This document shows, one piece after another, positions 49,790 through 58,490 of a stretch of DNA of 64,000 bases (the first letter of the stretch is position 1; each line of letters starts with the position of its first letter). Origin of the DNA: Microbacterium sp. SSM24 (GTDB lineage Bacteria > Actinomycetota > Actinomycetes > Actinomycetales > Microbacteriaceae); the NCBI RefSeq assembly GCF_025989145.1, contig NZ_JAPDNQ010000001.1:2046001-2110000 (forward strand). Reading direction: 5' to 3'. The position numbers were made by a program, and so were the translations under genes. Under the pieces are notes generated by a model. It did no database searches. It was not told the DNA's origin and worked only from the letters and a program-made list of their open reading frames with translations.

Positions 49790-51268
49790 ATGACGACGTC
49801 GTTCACCCGCGAATCGCACGCAGAAGTCGCCGACGATGAGGATGTGGATTCCCTCACCATCGGCCGCCGCATCCGGCAGCTGCGCACCGAACGCGGCATG
49901 ACGCTCGAAGAGCTCGCGGCCGCCGTCGACCGTGCGCCGAGCCAGCTCTCGATGATCGAGAACGGCCGGCGTGAGCCGAAGCTCACCCTGCTGCAGGCGA
50001 TCGCACGCGCGCTCGGCTCCTCGCTCGACGCGATCCTCGAGTCCGAGCCGCTCGACGAGCGGGCGACTCTCGAGATCGCGCTCGAGCGGGCGATGCGGGG
50101 GCAGACGTTCCAGGCCCTCGGGATCCCGCCGTTCCGCATCGGCAAGAACGTCCCGAACGAGGCGCTCACGGCGATGCTGTCGCTGCAGGCCGAGATCGAA
50201 CGGCTCCGCGACGAGCGCGCGGCGACGCCCGAGGAGGCGCGCCGGGCGAACGTCGCGCTGCGGCGGCTCATGCGCACGCAGAACAACTACTTCGCGGAGC
50301 TGGAGGGGCACGCCCACGCGATCCTCGAGGCCGTCGATCACCCGGGCGGCCCGCTCACGCAGCGCACGGCATCCGACATCGCGGCGCATCTCGGGTTCAC
50401 GCTGCACTACGTGCCCGACCTTCCGAACACGACCCGCAGCGTCGCCGACATCAAGAACGGGCGGCTGTACCTGTCGAGTCGGCTGACGGTCAAGGGCGAC
50501 CCGCGGACCGCGGTGCTCCAAGCCCTGTCGAGCCGCATCCTCGGCCATCGCGAGCCGACGTCGTACGCGGAGTTCCTTCGCCAGCGCGTCGAGACGAACT
50601 ACCTCACCGGCGCCCTGCTGATCCCCGAGGCGCACGTCGTGCCGTTCCTGCAGGAGGCCAAGAAGGATCGGGCCATCTCGATCGAGGATCTGCGCGACGC
50701 CTATTCGGTGTCGTACGAGACCGCGGCGCACCGCTTCACCAATCTCGCGACCGTGCATCTCGGCATCCCGGTGCACTTTCTGAAGGTGCACGAATCAGGA
50801 ACGATCACGAAGGCGTACGAGAACGACGACGTGAACTTCCCGACCGACCGCCTGGGGTCGATCGAGGGCCAGATGTGCTGCCGCAAGTGGACCTCGCGCG
50901 TCGTCTTCGACGTCGACGACCACTTCAATCCGTACTACCAGTACACCGACACCGGCAACGGCACCTACTGGTGCACGGCGCGCGTGGAGCAGTCCAGCGA
51001 GGGCGCGCATTCGGTGAGCGTCGGCGTCCGTTTCGACGACACGAAGTGGTTCCTCGGTCGCGACACCCCGAACCGAGGGGTCTCGAAGCATTCGGTCGAG
51101 GCGTGCTGCCGTCGCGCTCCGGCCGAGCTGGAGGCATCCTGGCGCGAGAATGCGTGGCCGAACGTGCGCACGCCGCGCACCCTGCTCGCCACGCTGCCGA
51201 CCGGGGCGTTCCCCGGGGTCGACTCGACCGACGTGTACGAGTTCCTCGAGGCGCACGCGCCGCGCTGA
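49790..51268 (+). CDS. ramB: RamB-type XRE regulator of acetate metabolism
   Basis: A 492-aa regulator of the ScfR/RamB family. An N-terminal XRE HTH (about 24-78, GMTLEELAAAVDRAPSQLSMI) is followed by a long IrrE-like/DUF2083 region with LRQRVETNYLTGALLIPE and the C-terminal cysteine motifs QMCCRKWTSR and VEACCRRAP. In Corynebacterium RamB represses aceA and aceB. Here it is divergent from aceB-aceA, so the same role is likely. The symbol is by homology and context. Confidence 0.88.
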   Translation: MTTSFTRESHAEVADDEDVDSLTIGRRIRQLRTERGMTLEELAAAVDRAPSQLSMIENGRREPKLTLLQAIARALGSSLDAILESEPLDERATLEIALERAMRGQTFQALGIPPFRIGKNVPNEALTAMLSLQAEIERLRDERAATPEEARRANVALRRLMRTQNNYFAELEGHAHAILEAVDHPGGPLTQRTASDIAAHLGFTLHYVPDLPNTTRSVADIKNGRLYLSSRLTVKGDPRTAVLQALSSRILGHREPTSYAEFLRQRVETNYLTGALLIPEAHVVPFLQEAKKDRAISIEDLRDAYSVSYETAAHRFTNLATVHLGIPVHFLKVHESGTITKAYENDDVNFPTDRLGSIEGQMCCRKWTSRVVFDVDDHFNPYYQYTDTGNGTYWCTARVEQSSEGAHSVSVGVRFDDTKWFLGRDTPNRGVSKHSVEACCRRAPAELEASWRENAWPNVRTPRTLLATLPTGAFPGVDSTDVYEFLEAHAPR

Positions 51269-51335
51269 TCGCGTGCCCCTCGGGAGGAGTGGGCGCGTGA
51301 GAGACCCGTGAGAGATCGGATGCCGGGGTTCTGCT

Positions 51336-51359
51336 AAAACCTTACAGGTGTTAGGTTTT
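51336..51359. promoter_or_regulatory. Glycan-locus operator candidate 1
   Basis: A 24-bp palindrome AAAACCT-N10-AGGTTTT, 51 bp upstream of the secreted hydrolase start. It shares the AAAACCTTACA half with the site at 58270-58293 upstream of the binding protein. Confidence 0.65.
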
Positions 51360-51409
51360 CTGAACCGACGGTTCCGCCCGACGGAGCCGCTTTCGATGAG
51401 GAGAGCGCG

Positions 51410-52957
51410 ATGAAGCGATGGCTGAGCACGATCACGGCGGCGGGAATCGTCGCCGCCGGACTCGGGATGGCCGCTCCGGCGGCTGTCGCGGGGGAGCGGG
51501 GCAAGGGCGGCGCCGACGACCTCAAGAGGTGGGCGCAGGACACGTGGGCCTCGCTCGACGCGATGACCGACGAGTCCACCGGGCTGCCGTCCGACAACGT
51601 GACCGGCGACCTCGCGACCGTCGGGGCGTACACCTCGCCGACCAATATCGGCGGCTACCTGTGGTCGACCGTCACCGCGCGCGATCTGGGCATCATCGAC
51701 GCCGCCGAGGCTCACGAGCGCCTGGCGACGACGCTCGACACCCTGGAGGGTCTCGAGCGGAACGACGCCAGCGGCATGTACTACAACTGGTACGACCCGG
51801 CGACGGGCGCGAAGCTCACCACCTGGCCGGACTCCGGCGATCCCGTCGACCCGTTCCTGAGCACGGTCGACAACGGGTGGCTGGCGGCATCCCTCCGCAT
51901 CGTCCGCGAAGCGGACCGGGCGCTCGCCGCGCAGGCCGACGCGCTCTACGACTCGATGGACTTCGCGGCGTACTTCAACCCCGAGGGTGCCCCCGGTCTC
52001 CCCGCCGGGACGAACCGCGGCGGATTCTGGGAGGTCGCCCCTCCCGGCTGCAGCGTCGAGGCGCCGATGTACAACGGCTCCGGCGAGACCGCGTTCTACA
52101 CGTGCCACCACTACGACACGACCGTGAGCGAGAGTCGCATCGCGACCTACCTCGGCATCGCGAACGGCGAGATCCCGGCGACGGCGCTCTACGGGACCCA
52201 CCGCACGATGCCTCCCGGCTGCGACTGGGCCTGGCAGGAGCAGCTGCCCACCGGCACCTACCGCACCTACCGGGGCGTGAAGGTCTGGGAGGGCGTCTAC
52301 ACGTACGCCGGAAAGTCGTTCGTCCCCAGCTGGGGCGGCAGCATGTTCGAGGCGCTCATGCCCGACCTGCTCGTGCCCGAGACGACCTGGGGTGCCCGCT
52401 CGTGGCGGATCAACCACCCGGTCACCGTCGCGGTGCAGAAGCACCACGGTCTCGACGAGGCGGGCTACGGTGCCTGGGGCTTCTCGCCCGCGAGCAACCC
52501 GTTCGGCGGCTACGCCGAATACGGGGTCGACCTCGCAGGCATGCGGTCGGACGGCTACACGTCCGATGCCGAGAAGACCGATGTCGACATCGATCGCCCC
52601 GGCTGCACGACGGGCACGAACCCCGACCCCGAGTTCGGCGACGGCGTGGTGACGCCGCACGCGAGCTTCCTCGCGCTGCCCTACGACCGCAAGGCCGTGC
52701 TCGCGAATCTGCGCCACCTCGAGGACGACCTCGGCGCCTACGGACCCGGCGGGTTCTACGACGCCGTCGCCGTCGGCAGCGGCACGGTCGCGGAGCGCTA
52801 CCTGTCGCTCGACCAGTCGATGATCATGGCGGCGATCGGCAACGAGCTCACCGGCGATACGCTGAAGCGTTATTTCGTCGACAAGGAGATGGAGAAGCGC
52901 CTGCGCCCGGCGATGGCCGCGCAGGTCTTCAGCTCCCAGTGGAAAGCGCGCAAGTGA
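51410..52957 (+). CDS. Secreted glycoamylase-like hydrolase (GH144-like)
   Basis: A 515-aa exported enzyme. Signal peptide about 1-28 (ending AAVAG). The mature protein is an (alpha/alpha)6-barrel candidate of the PF10091/glucoamylase-like group: YTSPTNIGGYLWSTVTARDLGII, FLSTVDNGWLAASLRIVREA, PSWGGSMFEALMPDLLVPE and a RYLSLDQSMIMAAIGNEL end. Relatives include GH144 endo-beta-1,2-glucanases, so beta-1,2-glucan or a similar glucan is a plausible substrate. GAGGAG precedes ATG 51410. Its stop overlaps the GTG of the TetR gene. Confidence 0.8.
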   Translation: MKRWLSTITAAGIVAAGLGMAAPAAVAGERGKGGADDLKRWAQDTWASLDAMTDESTGLPSDNVTGDLATVGAYTSPTNIGGYLWSTVTARDLGIIDAAEAHERLATTLDTLEGLERNDASGMYYNWYDPATGAKLTTWPDSGDPVDPFLSTVDNGWLAASLRIVREADRALAAQADALYDSMDFAAYFNPEGAPGLPAGTNRGGFWEVAPPGCSVEAPMYNGSGETAFYTCHHYDTTVSESRIATYLGIANGEIPATALYGTHRTMPPGCDWAWQEQLPTGTYRTYRGVKVWEGVYTYAGKSFVPSWGGSMFEALMPDLLVPETTWGARSWRINHPVTVAVQKHHGLDEAGYGAWGFSPASNPFGGYAEYGVDLAGMRSDGYTSDAEKTDVDIDRPGCTTGTNPDPEFGDGVVTPHASFLALPYDRKAVLANLRHLEDDLGAYGPGGFYDAVAVGSGTVAERYLSLDQSMIMAAIGNELTGDTLKRYFVDKEMEKRLRPAMAAQVFSSQWKARK

Positions 52958-53607
52958 CCCGAGAGCCGTCAGGCAGCGAGGCCGGGGCGTCCGAAACGGA
53001 TGCCCCGGCCCGCGCCGCGCGCGCGCCCCGCGGCAGCTACGCCAAGGGGCAGGCGCGCCGGCAGCAGATCGTCGACGAAGCGCTGGTCGTCTTCGCCCGG
53101 GGCGGGTTCCACAGCGGCTCGCTGCGCGAGATCGCCAAGCGCGTCGGCCTGACACCGACCGGTCTCATGCACCACTTCGCCAACAAGGAGGAGCTCTTCA
53201 CCGAGGTCCTCCGCCAGCGCGACGAGAAGATCCGGGCGGCGGCGGGCGACCCCGCCGAGCACACCCTCATCCAGCAGGCCACGAAAGTCGTCGCCTACAA
53301 CCAGGAGTCGCGCGGCCTCACGTCGCTCTACGCGACGGTGTCGGTGGAGGCGACCGACTCCGAGCACCCCGCGCACGAGGAGTTCTCGCGCCGATACCGG
53401 CAGAGCGCCGAGGCCGCGACGCCGATTCTGCGCGCGGCGCAGGCGGACGGTGAGATCCGCGACGACATCGACCCCGCGCTCGCCGCACGTCTCGTGAGCG
53501 CCGTCATGGACGGCATCCAGCTGCAGTGGCTGCTCGACGACAGCGTCGACATGAACGCGCTCTTCGCCGAGTTCGTGCGCGGCTACCTGCTCCCGCCCGA
53601 GCGCTGA
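52954..53607 (+). CDS. TetR family regulator of the glycan locus
   Basis: A 217-aa TetR protein with an N-terminal disordered leader (about 1-30) and HTH at about 35-80 (FHSGSLREIAKRVGLTPTGL followed by MHHFANKEELF). The C-terminal helical domain resembles AcrR/PsrA-type ligand domains. GTG 52954 overlaps the hydrolase stop (GTGA). It probably binds the two AAAACCT palindromes at 51336 and 58270, thereby controlling both ends of the glycan locus. Confidence 0.85.
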   Translation: MTREPSGSEAGASETDAPARAARAPRGSYAKGQARRQQIVDEALVVFARGGFHSGSLREIAKRVGLTPTGLMHHFANKEELFTEVLRQRDEKIRAAAGDPAEHTLIQQATKVVAYNQESRGLTSLYATVSVEATDSEHPAHEEFSRRYRQSAEAATPILRAAQADGEIRDDIDPALAARLVSAVMDGIQLQWLLDDSVDMNALFAEFVRGYLLPPER

Positions 53608-53672
53608 TCCGCGCGCGACCCGCCGCGTCGCCGCATCCGTTCGTGGCGCGGCATCCGTTCGCACCCCACCCC

Positions 53673-53728
53673 GAGTCGCCAACACACGCCGCAGGGAGCG
53701 GGCCCGTGGCGGCGTGTTTTGGCGACTC
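53673..53728. repeat. Palindromic repeat family 1, copy 3
   Basis: GAGTCGCCAACACACGCCGC (53673-53692) pairs with GCGGCGTGTTTTGGCGACTC (53709-53728), 19 of 20 positions, between the convergent TetR and GH1 genes. Confidence 0.87.
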
Positions 53729-53768
53729 AGCGCGTTCGAGGGCGCGGCGCGGCTCAGGGGGAGGGGGC

Positions 53769-54923
53769 TCAGCGCAGGGCGTTGGCGCGAGCGACCTCGC
53801 CGAGCCAGCCGAGGCTGGGCTTCGGGCTGCGCTCGAACGTGTCGCGATCCCAGGCGATGAGTCCGAACGTCGGCCGGTAGCTGCCCCACTCGTAGTTGTC
53901 GAGCAGGCTCCAGTGCAGGTATCCCCGCACGTCGGCGCCGTCGGCGATGCACGCGTGCACCGCCTCGAGGGCGCCGCGCGTGTAGTCGATGCGGCGGGCG
54001 TCGTCGGCGGTGGCCATGCCGTTCTCGGTCACGTACACCGGGACGCCCGCGCGGGACCACGCATTGCGGATGCCGTCACCCACCGCCGGCGGGAAGTACT
54101 CCCACCCCGTGAGGGTGCGCTCGGCATCGTCCGGGATCGGCAGCGGCCCCTCCGGCCCGATCTTCGTCCGCGTGTAGGCCTGCACGCCGATCCAGTCGTC
54201 GCCGCGAGCCGCGTCGAGGAACACGTCCTCCCGCGAGGCGCCGTAGGCGGCCGCGACCTGCTCGGCACCGTCGATCGGCTGATACGCCTGCGTCGCCACC
54301 GACCAGCCGGCGAGGCATCCGTCTCCTCGCACGATGTCGACGGCGCGCTTGTGCGCGTCGATCAGGCGATCGGTCACCGCGGGGACGCCGGGCGGAAGCC
54401 CGATGGAGGGGAATCCGACCTCGGGATCGGCGAGCACCGACACCATGTTGGGCTCGTTGATCGTGCAGACCAGATCGACGGCTTCGAGCACCGGCATGGC
54501 GGCTTCGACGTACCGGGCGAACCGGTCGGCCGCGGCATCCGAATGCCACCCGCCCTCCCGCGCGAACCAGATCGGATTCGTGAAGTGATGGAGCGTGATC
54601 ATGGGACGCAGGCCGAGACCGATCGCCGTGTCGACCATGCGGCGGTAGTGGTCGATCGCGGCGTGGGAGATCCACCCGTCCTCGGGCTCGATCCGGGCCC
54701 ACTCGATGCTGAACCGGTAGGTGTCGAGCCCGGCGTCGGCCAGCAGCGCCATGTCCTCGCCGTAGCGGTGGTAGCTGTCGGCCGCGTCGCCGGACGGCGT
54801 CTCGACGACCGCGCCGGGGACCCGTCCCCACTCGCGCTCCCACCAGTCGGAGTGGACGTTGCCGCCCTCGATCTGATGCGCCGCCGTCGACGCACCCCAC
54901 AGAAAGCCGTTCGGGAAGTCCAT
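53769..54923 (-). CDS. GH1 family beta-glucosidase
   Basis: A 384-aa GH1 glycosidase without a signal peptide, so cytoplasmic. The acid/base E157 lies in CTINEPNM and the nucleophile E300 in VTENGMA; FLWGASTAAHQIEG and YRFSIEWARIEP are family-typical. It is shorter than usual GH1 enzymes (about 450). It would hydrolyse imported beta-linked glucose disaccharides, for example those released by the secreted hydrolase. It follows the two permease genes on the same strand. Confidence 0.93.
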   Translation of the reverse strand: MDFPNGFLWGASTAAHQIEGGNVHSDWWEREWGRVPGAVVETPSGDAADSYHRYGEDMALLADAGLDTYRFSIEWARIEPEDGWISHAAIDHYRRMVDTAIGLGLRPMITLHHFTNPIWFAREGGWHSDAAADRFARYVEAAMPVLEAVDLVCTINEPNMVSVLADPEVGFPSIGLPPGVPAVTDRLIDAHKRAVDIVRGDGCLAGWSVATQAYQPIDGAEQVAAAYGASREDVFLDAARGDDWIGVQAYTRTKIGPEGPLPIPDDAERTLTGWEYFPPAVGDGIRNAWSRAGVPVYVTENGMATADDARRIDYTRGALEAVHACIADGADVRGYLHWSLLDNYEWGSYRPTFGLIAWDRDTFERSPKPSLGWLGEVARANALR

Positions 54924-54990
54924 CGGTTCGATGGTCCTTTCGTTCGAGCGGGCGGATGCCGCAACCCCGGGGTCGCAGCATCCGCCCGCA

Positions 54991-55929
54991 TCACTTGATG
55001 CCGGTGAGCGCGATGCCCTGCACGAAGTAGCGCTGCAGGAACACGAACACGAGGAGGATCGGCAGCACCACGACGACCGCGCCGGCCATCATGAGTCCGT
55101 ACTTCGCCGCGTTCTGGCTCACCGAGTAGAGGGCGAGCGCGACCGGGAGCGTGTACATGTCCTCCTTCGTCGCGACGACGAGCGGCCACAGGAAGTTGTT
55201 CCAGCTGCCGAGGAACGTGAGGATCGTCAGCGTGGCCACCGCGGGGCCGCACATGGGCATGATCACGCGCAGGAAGATGCGCCACTCGCTCGCGCCGTCG
55301 ATGCGCGCCGCCTCGATGAGCTCGTCGGGGAGGCTCAGCATGAACTGCCGCATCAGGAAGACGCCGAGCGGCGAGATCAGGAACGGCAGGATGAGGCCCG
55401 GATAGCTGTTGACCAGTCCGAGGTTCGCCGTCAGCACGAACAGCGGCACGAAGGTCACGACGCCGGGCACCATGAGCGTCCCCAGGACGAGGCCGAACAG
55501 CAGCTTCTTGCCGCGGAACTGCAGCTTCGCCAGCGCGTAGCCGATCATCGAGCAGAACACGATGTTGCCGAGCGTCACGAAGACGGCCACCACCAGGCTG
55601 TTCACGAAGAACGTCGTGAAGTCCAGGCGGCCGAAGAGCGTCTCGTAGTTCTCCACGGTGGGATCCTGCGGCAGGAAGCCGGTGGGGTTCTGGCGGATCT
55701 CGGCATCCGACTTGAACGAGCCGAGGATCATCCACACGAACGGCATGATCATCGCGATCAGTCCCAGCGTGAGCACGATGTAGAGCCACCAGCGAGGACG
55801 CTCGCGACGGCGTCTGCGGCCGGCGGGATGGAGCTCGGGCTCCACGACGTCGGTGTCGGTCACCGATGCGGAGGCGAGGACCGGTCCCAGCCGTTCGGCC
55901 TCGGCGGGGGAGGCGGGCGTGGTCGTCAT
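54991..55929 (-). CDS. Carbohydrate ABC permease (MalG type)
   Basis: A 312-aa permease with six helices and the EAA loop ELIEAARIDGASEWRIFLRVIMP. The N-terminus is hydrophilic for about 45 residues. It is the second permease of the CUT1 importer; its stop is followed after 67 bp by the GH1 gene. ATG 55929 overlaps the upstream permease stop region closely. Confidence 0.92.
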   Translation of the reverse strand: MTTTPASPAEAERLGPVLASASVTDTDVVEPELHPAGRRRRRERPRWWLYIVLTLGLIAMIMPFVWMILGSFKSDAEIRQNPTGFLPQDPTVENYETLFGRLDFTTFFVNSLVVAVFVTLGNIVFCSMIGYALAKLQFRGKKLLFGLVLGTLMVPGVVTFVPLFVLTANLGLVNSYPGLILPFLISPLGVFLMRQFMLSLPDELIEAARIDGASEWRIFLRVIMPMCGPAVATLTILTFLGSWNNFLWPLVVATKEDMYTLPVALALYSVSQNAAKYGLMMAGAVVVVLPILLVFVFLQRYFVQGIALTGIK

Positions 55930-55930
55930 G

Positions 55931-56869
55931 TCAGTCCTTCCTTGAAATGAGGCGGAACTGGATCAGCGAGAGCACCACGATCGCGAGGAACAGCACGTAG
56001 CTGGCTGCCGACGCGTAGGCGTAGTTGCCGAACCCGAACTGGTCGTACGTGTACATGGCGGTGGAGAGGGTCGCATCGAGCGGCCCGCCTTGCGTCATCA
56101 CGTACGGCTCCTCGAAGAACTGCAGGAATCCGATTCCCGTGATGACCGTCGAGAAGAGGATCGCCGGCCGCATCGCCGGGATCGTGATGTTCCAGAACCG
56201 CTGCCACGCGTTGGCGCCGTCGACCATCGCGGCCTCGTGGTGCTCTCGCGGAACCCCTTGGAGGGCTGCGAGGAAGATCACCATGATCGTCCCGATGTTG
56301 CGCCAGACGGCCATCATGATCAGGGAGGGCAGCGCCCAGCTCGGCGACTGAAGCCAGTCGGGACCCTGGATGCCGAAGACGGCCAGGAAGCCGTTGAGCA
56401 GGCCGTCCGGCTGCAGGATGAACCGCCACACGATGGCGATGGCGACGATGCTCGTGACCACCGGCGCGTAGTAGCCGACGCGGTACACGGTGCGGAAGCG
56501 GCGGATGCCCTTGTCGAGGGCGAGCGCCACGGCGAGGGCGAGTCCGATCGTGAGCGGCACCGCCACGACGACGAACGTGAAGGTGTTGAGCAGCGATCGC
56601 AGGAACCTCGGGTCCTGGAACAGGCGGACGTAGTTGTCGAAGCCGACGATGTTCACCTGGAACGGCGTCTGCAGGTCGCGCGTGGTCATGTCGGTGAAGC
56701 TCATGAGGAACGATCCGACGATCGGTCCGGCCATGAACACCAGGAACAGGATCACGAACGGCGCGGCGAACAGCCACGCGGTGCGGGTCATGCGGCGTTC
56801 CCGCCGCGACGACCGCACACGGGGTGCGGGTCGCCGCGGCGGTGCCGCAGGTGAGGCAAGGGCGGTCAT
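55931..56869 (-). CDS. Carbohydrate ABC permease (MalF type)
   Basis: A 312-aa permease with six helices and the EAA loop VPREHHEAAMVDGANAWQRF. It pairs with the MalG-type permease one base downstream and with the binding protein at 56877. No ATPase gene is present in the locus, so a shared MsiK-type ATPase encoded elsewhere is probably used, as usual for actinobacterial CUT1 importers. Confidence 0.92.
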   Translation of the reverse strand: MTALASPAAPPRRPAPRVRSSRRERRMTRTAWLFAAPFVILFLVFMAGPIVGSFLMSFTDMTTRDLQTPFQVNIVGFDNYVRLFQDPRFLRSLLNTFTFVVVAVPLTIGLALAVALALDKGIRRFRTVYRVGYYAPVVTSIVAIAIVWRFILQPDGLLNGFLAVFGIQGPDWLQSPSWALPSLIMMAVWRNIGTIMVIFLAALQGVPREHHEAAMVDGANAWQRFWNITIPAMRPAILFSTVITGIGFLQFFEEPYVMTQGGPLDATLSTAMYTYDQFGFGNYAYASAASYVLFLAIVVLSLIQFRLISRKD

Positions 56870-56876
56870 CGGGTGC

Positions 56877-58175
56877 CTACTTGCCGGTCCCGATGGACGT
56901 CGCCTGCTGCTGGATGGCTGCGATCGCGTCCGCGGGCGTCGTGTCGCCGCGCGTGGCCTTCTCGAGCTCCTGGTCGATCACGGCCGACACCTGGGCCCAC
57001 GTGGCGATCGCCGGCGGGGCCTTCGAGTCCTGAAGCTGCTCGCCGAACACGCTGAGGTAGGGGTCCTCGGCGAACGTCGGGTCGTCCCACGCCGCCTGGA
57101 CGCTGGGCAGGTCGGTCGAGATGTCGTACCACGCGAGCTGGGTCTCGGGCTCGCTCAGCCAGCGCACGAACTTCCACGACGCGTCGCGGTTCTCGGTGTC
57201 CTCGAACACGGCCAGGTTGCCACCGCCGGTGAAGCTCGTGCGGCTGTCGGCGCCGGGCACCATCGCCACGCCGAACTTGTCGGCGAAGTCCTCGCCGCCC
57301 TGCTCGAGCAGGAGTCCGACGTGGAACGGGCCGCTGTAGAACGCGCCCACCTCGCCGTTGATGAAGGCGGACTCGATCTCGCCGCCCTCCAGGCGACGCG
57401 GCTCGGAGATGCCGTCCTCGAAGAAGCTCGTGTAGAAGGCGAACGCCTCCTCCCACTCCGGGGTGTCGAAGGTGAATTCGGTGCCGTCCTCGTTGAGGAT
57501 GTCGCCACCCTGCTGCCAGGCGAGCGGCGTCACGTACTGCCAGGAGTCGAAGCCGCCCGGGGGCAGCGAGACACCCCACTCGGCACCGGCTTCCTGCAGG
57601 CCCTTCGTGAAGGCCGTGTACTCCTCCCACGTCGTCGGCGGCTCGAGGCCGGCCTTCTCGGCGAGGTCGGTGCGGTAGTACAGCACGCGCGTGTCGACGT
57701 ACCAGGGCACGCCGTAGGCCACCTCGTCGACGACAGCGGTGTCCCACGAGCCCTCGAAGAACGACGACTCGTCGACCAATCCGTCGGGGGTCGGCTCGAA
57801 GGCACCGGTCGCGGCGAACTCGCCGACCCACGTCGTGCCGAGCATGGAGATGTCGGGGGTCTCGCCACCGGCGATGGCGGTCGCGATGCGGTCGTGGGCG
57901 CTCTCCCACGGAACGGCGGTGACCTCGATCGTGACGTCGGGGTTCTCCTCCTCGAACTGTGCGGCGAGCTCGTCGAGGACTTCGCCCTCGTTGCCCATCG
58001 CCCACACCTCGACGGTTCCGGTCGCGGGGGAGTCGTCGATCGCGTCGCCCCCTCCTTCGCCGCCGCCGGTCGGCGAGTCGGTGCGCCCGCAGCCGGCGAG
58101 GAGAAGTGCTCCCACGAGCGTCACGGCGCCTGCGGCCGCCAGGCGAGAGGTTCTGCGTGTGATTGTTCTGGTCAT
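56877..58175 (-). CDS. Carbohydrate-binding lipoprotein (CUT1)
   Basis: A 432-aa family 1 extracellular solute-binding lipoprotein. Twin-Arg-like N-terminus (TRRTSRLAAAG) and lipobox LLLAGC (C29) precede VEVWAMGNEGEVLDELAAQF and a PTTWEEYTAFTKGLQEAG block, family hallmarks. GGAGG lies about ten bases before ATG 58175. A palindrome shared with the secreted-hydrolase promoter lies 95 bp upstream. It probably binds oligosaccharides made by the secreted hydrolase. Confidence 0.92.
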   Translation of the reverse strand: MTRTITRRTSRLAAAGAVTLVGALLLAGCGRTDSPTGGGEGGGDAIDDSPATGTVEVWAMGNEGEVLDELAAQFEEENPDVTIEVTAVPWESAHDRIATAIAGGETPDISMLGTTWVGEFAATGAFEPTPDGLVDESSFFEGSWDTAVVDEVAYGVPWYVDTRVLYYRTDLAEKAGLEPPTTWEEYTAFTKGLQEAGAEWGVSLPPGGFDSWQYVTPLAWQQGGDILNEDGTEFTFDTPEWEEAFAFYTSFFEDGISEPRRLEGGEIESAFINGEVGAFYSGPFHVGLLLEQGGEDFADKFGVAMVPGADSRTSFTGGGNLAVFEDTENRDASWKFVRWLSEPETQLAWYDISTDLPSVQAAWDDPTFAEDPYLSVFGEQLQDSKAPPAIATWAQVSAVIDQELEKATRGDTTPADAIAAIQQQATSIGTGK

Positions 58176-58269
58176 CGGTCTGACGCCTCCATCGGTCGTC
58201 GCCGCCCTCGGCGGCCCTGCCTCGGCTGTGTGATCGGCGCACGTCGCGCCGTTCGCCGACTGTACGCCA

Positions 58270-58293
58270 AAAACCTTACACATGAAAGGTATT
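58270..58293. promoter_or_regulatory. Glycan-locus operator candidate 2
   Basis: A 24-bp imperfect palindrome AAAACCT-N10-AGGTATT sharing the AAAACCTTACA half with the site at 51336-51359. Located upstream of the binding-protein/permease/GH1 operon. Confidence 0.62.
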
Positions 58294-58394
58294 AGCGATG
58301 AGAATCGCCTCATGCACGGCAGGATGCCGCGTCCCGCGCCTCGCAGCGACGGCCTGGCGCAGCATCCGCCGACGTGCTATCCCCCGCCCCCACC

Positions 58395-58464
58395 GGTCCG
58401 TTTGTGCGGGCAAATGCACGCAACACGCCCCGGGGATACGTGCATTCGCCCGCACAAACGGACC
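58395..58464. repeat. Palindromic repeat family 2, copy 2
   Basis: 26-bp arms (58395-58420 and 58439-58464) with one mismatch and an 18-nt loop; outer arms GGTCCGTTTGTGCGGGC match copy 1 at 11275-11340. It starts 27 bp past the stop of the DadA-like oxidoreductase. Confidence 0.88.
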
Positions 58465-58490
58465 CCGATGGGGAGAGGGGAGGACGCGGG

